Below, in pieces: positions 52,790-54,929 of a stretch of DNA of 54,929 nt (positions are counted from its first letter, which is position 1; each line of letters opens with the position of its first letter). The notes below the pieces were generated by a model. The model saw nothing but the letters and a program-made list of their open reading frames with translations. It was not told the DNA's origin and made no database searches. Source of the DNA: Bordetella parapertussis (GTDB lineage: Bacteria > Pseudomonadota > Gammaproteobacteria > Burkholderiales > SG8-41); assembly GCA_945885345.1 (NCBI GenBank), contig CAMCYP010000023.1:1-54929 (forward strand). The letters are read 5' to 3'. The translations under genes were made by a program, and so were the position numbers.

Positions 52790-53647
52790 TTAAGCAGCCA
52801 GCGCTTTGCGCACGGCACGTCCCGCGTACACCCGCAGCAGTTCAGTCTTGTAGGGCGCCGAACCGTGGGCATCTCCCGTCAGCTCCGCTTCTGCTGCAGC
52901 CGCGTCTCCCACCCGTGCCAGCACGGCATCGGTCACGGTCGCGCCGCGCAGCGCTGCTTCAGCCGACGGCAAGCGCAGCGGTTTTTCGGTGGCGGCACTG
53001 ACCACGAACCGCGCATCCTGCACCACCCGGCCATCCGTCTGCAGGGATACCGCGATGCCCAGCGTCGGCCAGTCATCGGCAGCGCGCGTGGTCAGCTTGA
53101 TATAGGCGGAGCACCATCCGGCCTGCGCCGGCACGATGACCTCGCTGATCAGTTCATTGGGTGCCAGCGTGGTTTCGTAATAACCGGCGTAGAGATCGGC
53201 AACCGCCAGCGTACGCGAACCCGCGGTCGCCGCAGTCACCACCTGCGCACCCAGCGCCATCAGCACTGGCGGCAGATCCATGTGCGGATCGCCATGTGCG
53301 AGATGACCACCCAGTGTGGCAACATTGCGCACTCGCACGTTGGACAGCGTGCGCAGGGTGTCGATAATGACCGGCGCGCGTTTTTTGACTGCAGCCGTGC
53401 GGCCCAGCGCGCTCAAGGTCACCAGCGCGCCGATGCGCAGGCCGCCGTCCGGGGCGGACGCCACCCTGGCGTAACGTTTTTCAATGCCGCGCAGACTGAC
53501 CAGCCGCGTCGGCTGGAACACGCCGGCTTTCATCATCAGCATCAATGCGGTGCCGCCGCCAAAAACGCGCACTGAGGGATCGCCGGCGTCGAGCAGTTTC
53601 AGTGCGGCCCTCAGCGACCGCGGTTCGGCCAGTTCAAACGGGCTCAT
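52790..53647 (-). CDS. FAD-binding subunit of a xanthine dehydrogenase/CO dehydrogenase-type hydroxylase
   Basis: The 285-residue protein is the CoxM-like medium subunit. It has RVFGGGTALMLMMKAGVF as the first FAD motif and LGGHLAHGDPHMDLPPVLMAL as the second (central part GGHLAHGDPHMD). It passes electrons to a quinone or other acceptor. Its ATG overlaps the CoxG-like gene stop by four bases (ATGA); the large subunit gene follows by 21 bases. Confidence 0.94.
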   Translation of the reverse strand: MSPFELAEPRSLRAALKLLDAGDPSVRVFGGGTALMLMMKAGVFQPTRLVSLRGIEKRYARVASAPDGGLRIGALVTLSALGRTAAVKKRAPVIIDTLRTLSNVRVRNVATLGGHLAHGDPHMDLPPVLMALGAQVVTAATAGSRTLAVADLYAGYYETTLAPNELISEVIVPAQAGWCSAYIKLTTRAADDWPTLGIAVSLQTDGRVVQDARFVVSAATEKPLRLPSAEAALRGATVTDAVLARVGDAAAAEAELTGDAHGSAPYKTELLRVYAGRAVRKALAA

Positions 53648-54102
53648 GCCGCCCCCTGCGCAGTCGCAAAGGCCGCACCCAGATTTTTCGCAAACTGTTT
53701 CTCCATGTCCCTGGCCTTGGCTTTCAGCACCGGCTGCCCGATGCTGCCCAGCTTTCCGGTCAGCACAGTGTCAATTTCATATTGAATGGTGGTGTGGTCG
53801 CCTGCTGCGATCAACCGCGTCGCCGATGTCGCACTCAGCCGGCCGACCAGCCCCATGGGCGCGCCTTCGATTTTTGCCGTAATCAGTTCCGGTGCCACCA
53901 CTTCGATCAGTTCCACGGTGACCTTGAACTTGAATGTCATGTAAGCAACCCTGGTTTCGAGTACCGCATCAAAGCGCCGTTCGTCGAGCGGTGTCAGGTC
54001 GCGCACGCCGTCAATACAGGATGCAAAAAAATGGATGTCCTGCAATTTTCTGAACACGGCGTCGCGCGGCGCAGCAACTGCAATCTCCCCGCTGAATTTC
54101 AT
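53644..54102 (-). CDS. CoxG-like (SRPBCC) protein, first gene of the hydroxylase operon
   Basis: The 152-residue protein has the CoxG/SRPBCC pattern MKFSGEIAVAAPRDAVFRKL, FASCIDGVRDLTPLD and the C-terminal MEKQFAKNLGAAF. In CO dehydrogenase operons CoxG recruits the enzyme to the membrane and can bind quinone. The ATG at 54102 is the family start; no clear ribosome-binding site is seen. The operon promoter should lie in 54103-54185. Confidence 0.85.
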   Translation of the reverse strand: MKFSGEIAVAAPRDAVFRKLQDIHFFASCIDGVRDLTPLDERRFDAVLETRVAYMTFKFKVTVELIEVVAPELITAKIEGAPMGLVGRLSATSATRLIAAGDHTTIQYEIDTVLTGKLGSIGQPVLKAKARDMEKQFAKNLGAAFATAQGAA

Positions 54103-54185
54103 TGTTTTTATGCCGTCGTGAAAGCGGTCTACTGTAATGGCAGCATGCGCGAAAATCAATGCGCGGAACCCTGTCGCCGGATGAA

Positions 54186-54222
54186 AAAATCCCCCCGCAC
54201 CTTGCGGCAGCGGGGGGATTTC
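54186..54222 (-). terminator. Rho-independent terminator of the helicase gene
   Basis: AAATCCCCCCGC (54187-54198) and GCGGGGGGATTT (54210-54221) form a perfect 12-bp stem with an 11-base loop. Read on the minus strand it is followed by a T-run (TTTTTTC), so it should end transcription from the helicase gene before the CoxG operon begins. Confidence 0.85.
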
Positions 54223-54269
54223 TGCTTAATGCGGCAAATACTGGCCGCAGATATATTGGACGGTAACGC

Positions 54270-54929
54270 TTAGCGCGAACCGCCGGCGCTGCGCCGGCTG
54301 CTGTCGGAACGGAAACCGCCGCGACCGCGTGCATCACGCGAAGGCGGCGCGCCACGACGCGCACCCGGACGGCCGGTACGTTTGCCGCCGCCGCTATCGC
54401 TGCGAATCGGGTTTTTCGCTTCAAAACCCGGAACGCTCCAGCGCTCGATGGTACGGCCGATGTAATGCTCGATCTGTTTCAGCTGGCGCACGTCTTCCGA
54501 CGAGGCGAATGAAATCGCCGTGCCGGTGGCACCGGCACGACCAGTGCGGCCGATGCGGTGTACATAATCCTCGGCTACTTTCGGCAGATCGTAATTGAAC
54601 ACATGTGAAATGCTGGCAACATCAATGCCGCGCGCGGCGACGTCAGTGGCCACCAGCACCTTGACCGCGCCACTGCGCAGGCGCGCCAGTGTGCGGTTGC
54701 GTTGCGACTGGTTCATGTTGCCGTGCAGGGCAGCAGCTTCGTGGCCGGCGTGAAACAACTTGTCCGCCAGACGATCCGCACCGTGTTTGGTCGCGGTAAA
54801 GACGATGGACTGCGCCTGGCATTCGTCCGAACGCAGCACATGGTCGAGCAGACGATGCTTGTGACTGCCGTCATCGACGTAATGCAGACGCTGCAGGATG
54901 TTATCGTGCTGCGCCTTGGGTGCGGACAC
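54270..54929 (-). CDS. DEAD-box RNA helicase, C-terminal part, RhlE-like (runs off the window)
   Basis: Only the helicase C-terminal half is in the window. It shows VFTATKHGADRLADKL, LHGNMNQSQRNRTL, motif V VLVATDVAARGIDV and motif VI YVHRIGRTGRAG. The tail of about 50 residues is rich in Gly, Arg and Ser (for example GRPGARRGAPPSRDARGRGG), typical of RhlE-type proteins and likely to bind RNA. The 5' part lies beyond base 54929; the GTG at the window edge is not taken as the start. Confidence 0.95.
   Translation of the reverse strand: MSAPKAQHDNILQRLHYVDDGSHKHRLLDHVLRSDECQAQSIVFTATKHGADRLADKLFHAGHEAAALHGNMNQSQRNRTLARLRSGAVKVLVATDVAARGIDVASISHVFNYDLPKVAEDYVHRIGRTGRAGATGTAISFASSEDVRQLKQIEHYIGRTIERWSVPGFEAKNPIRSDSGGGKRTGRPGARRGAPPSRDARGRGGFRSDSSRRSAGGSR

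Noticed and set aside
1..54929. CRISPR arrays, tRNA or rRNA genes, transposases, phage genes
   Set aside because: No regularly spaced repeats, cloverleaf sequences, rRNA-like segments or transposase motifs were seen in any spacer.

Overview
The window is GC-rich chromosomal DNA from a proteobacterium, most likely a betaproteobacterium close to Burkholderiales. The evidence is the leuC-leuD-leuB-asd gene order with an entericidin-like lipoprotein gene inside it, a Bug/TctC-type binding protein, a gltIJKL operon, divergent mrp and metG, and an MCE/MlaE cluster with a DUF330-type lipoprotein. It is densely coding on both strands. No gap longer than 300 bases lacks a gene or gene remnant. I saw no rRNA, tRNA, CRISPR array, transposase or phage gene.

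Layout: 1-5965 (minus) holds the start of asd, then leuB, leuD, an entericidin-like gene, leuC, an MFS transporter and aroC. 6033-9694 holds a 61-aa protein, an M17 aminopeptidase, thyA, folA and a Sel1-repeat protein. 9675-13360 is an accessory block in which two paralogous PaaK-like adenylate-forming ligases flank a methyltransferase. 13405-17257 carries an Arg/Lys/Orn decarboxylase, mrp, and a decayed second metG 5' end just ahead of metG. 19426-22235 is a signalling cluster: a cyclase-PEGA protein, a TPR lipoprotein and a Ser/Thr kinase. 22311-26644 holds an enolase-superfamily enzyme, a SulP transporter, a DsrE-like lipoprotein, acyP and a TPR protein. dnaE follows on the minus strand.

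30342-36232 holds a hydrolase, a 52-aa membrane protein, an Asp/Glu racemase beside gltIJKL, and a YkgJ-like cysteine-cluster protein. 36362-43071 holds a metallo-beta-lactamase-fold protein and argE, divergent from a peptide-type ABC operon that contains an AspA/AstE-like deacylase but no ATPase gene. 43138-48227 (minus) holds a Bug protein, a DUF1993 protein and an MCE lipid-transport operon (permease, ATPase, MCE protein, lipoprotein). A frameshifted patatin-like remnant lies at 48252-48483. 48532-54102 (minus) is a catabolic operon: CoxG-like protein, FAD subunit, molybdenum subunit, 2Fe-2S subunit and a UbiD-type decarboxylase. The window ends inside a DEAD-box helicase gene.

Working links inferred from the layout are: leucine and aspartate-family biosynthesis; thymidylate and folate synthesis (thyA-folA overlap); acidic amino acid uptake with racemisation; scavenging of N-acylated amino acids; outer-membrane lipid trafficking; and a hydroxylation plus decarboxylation route for an unknown aromatic or heteroaromatic acid. 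The least expected signals are the metG 5' stub, the leuD-leuB hairpin whose single non-Watson-Crick pair is a G-U wobble only on the leu transcript, the ligase-methyltransferase-ligase block, and the patatin remnant.
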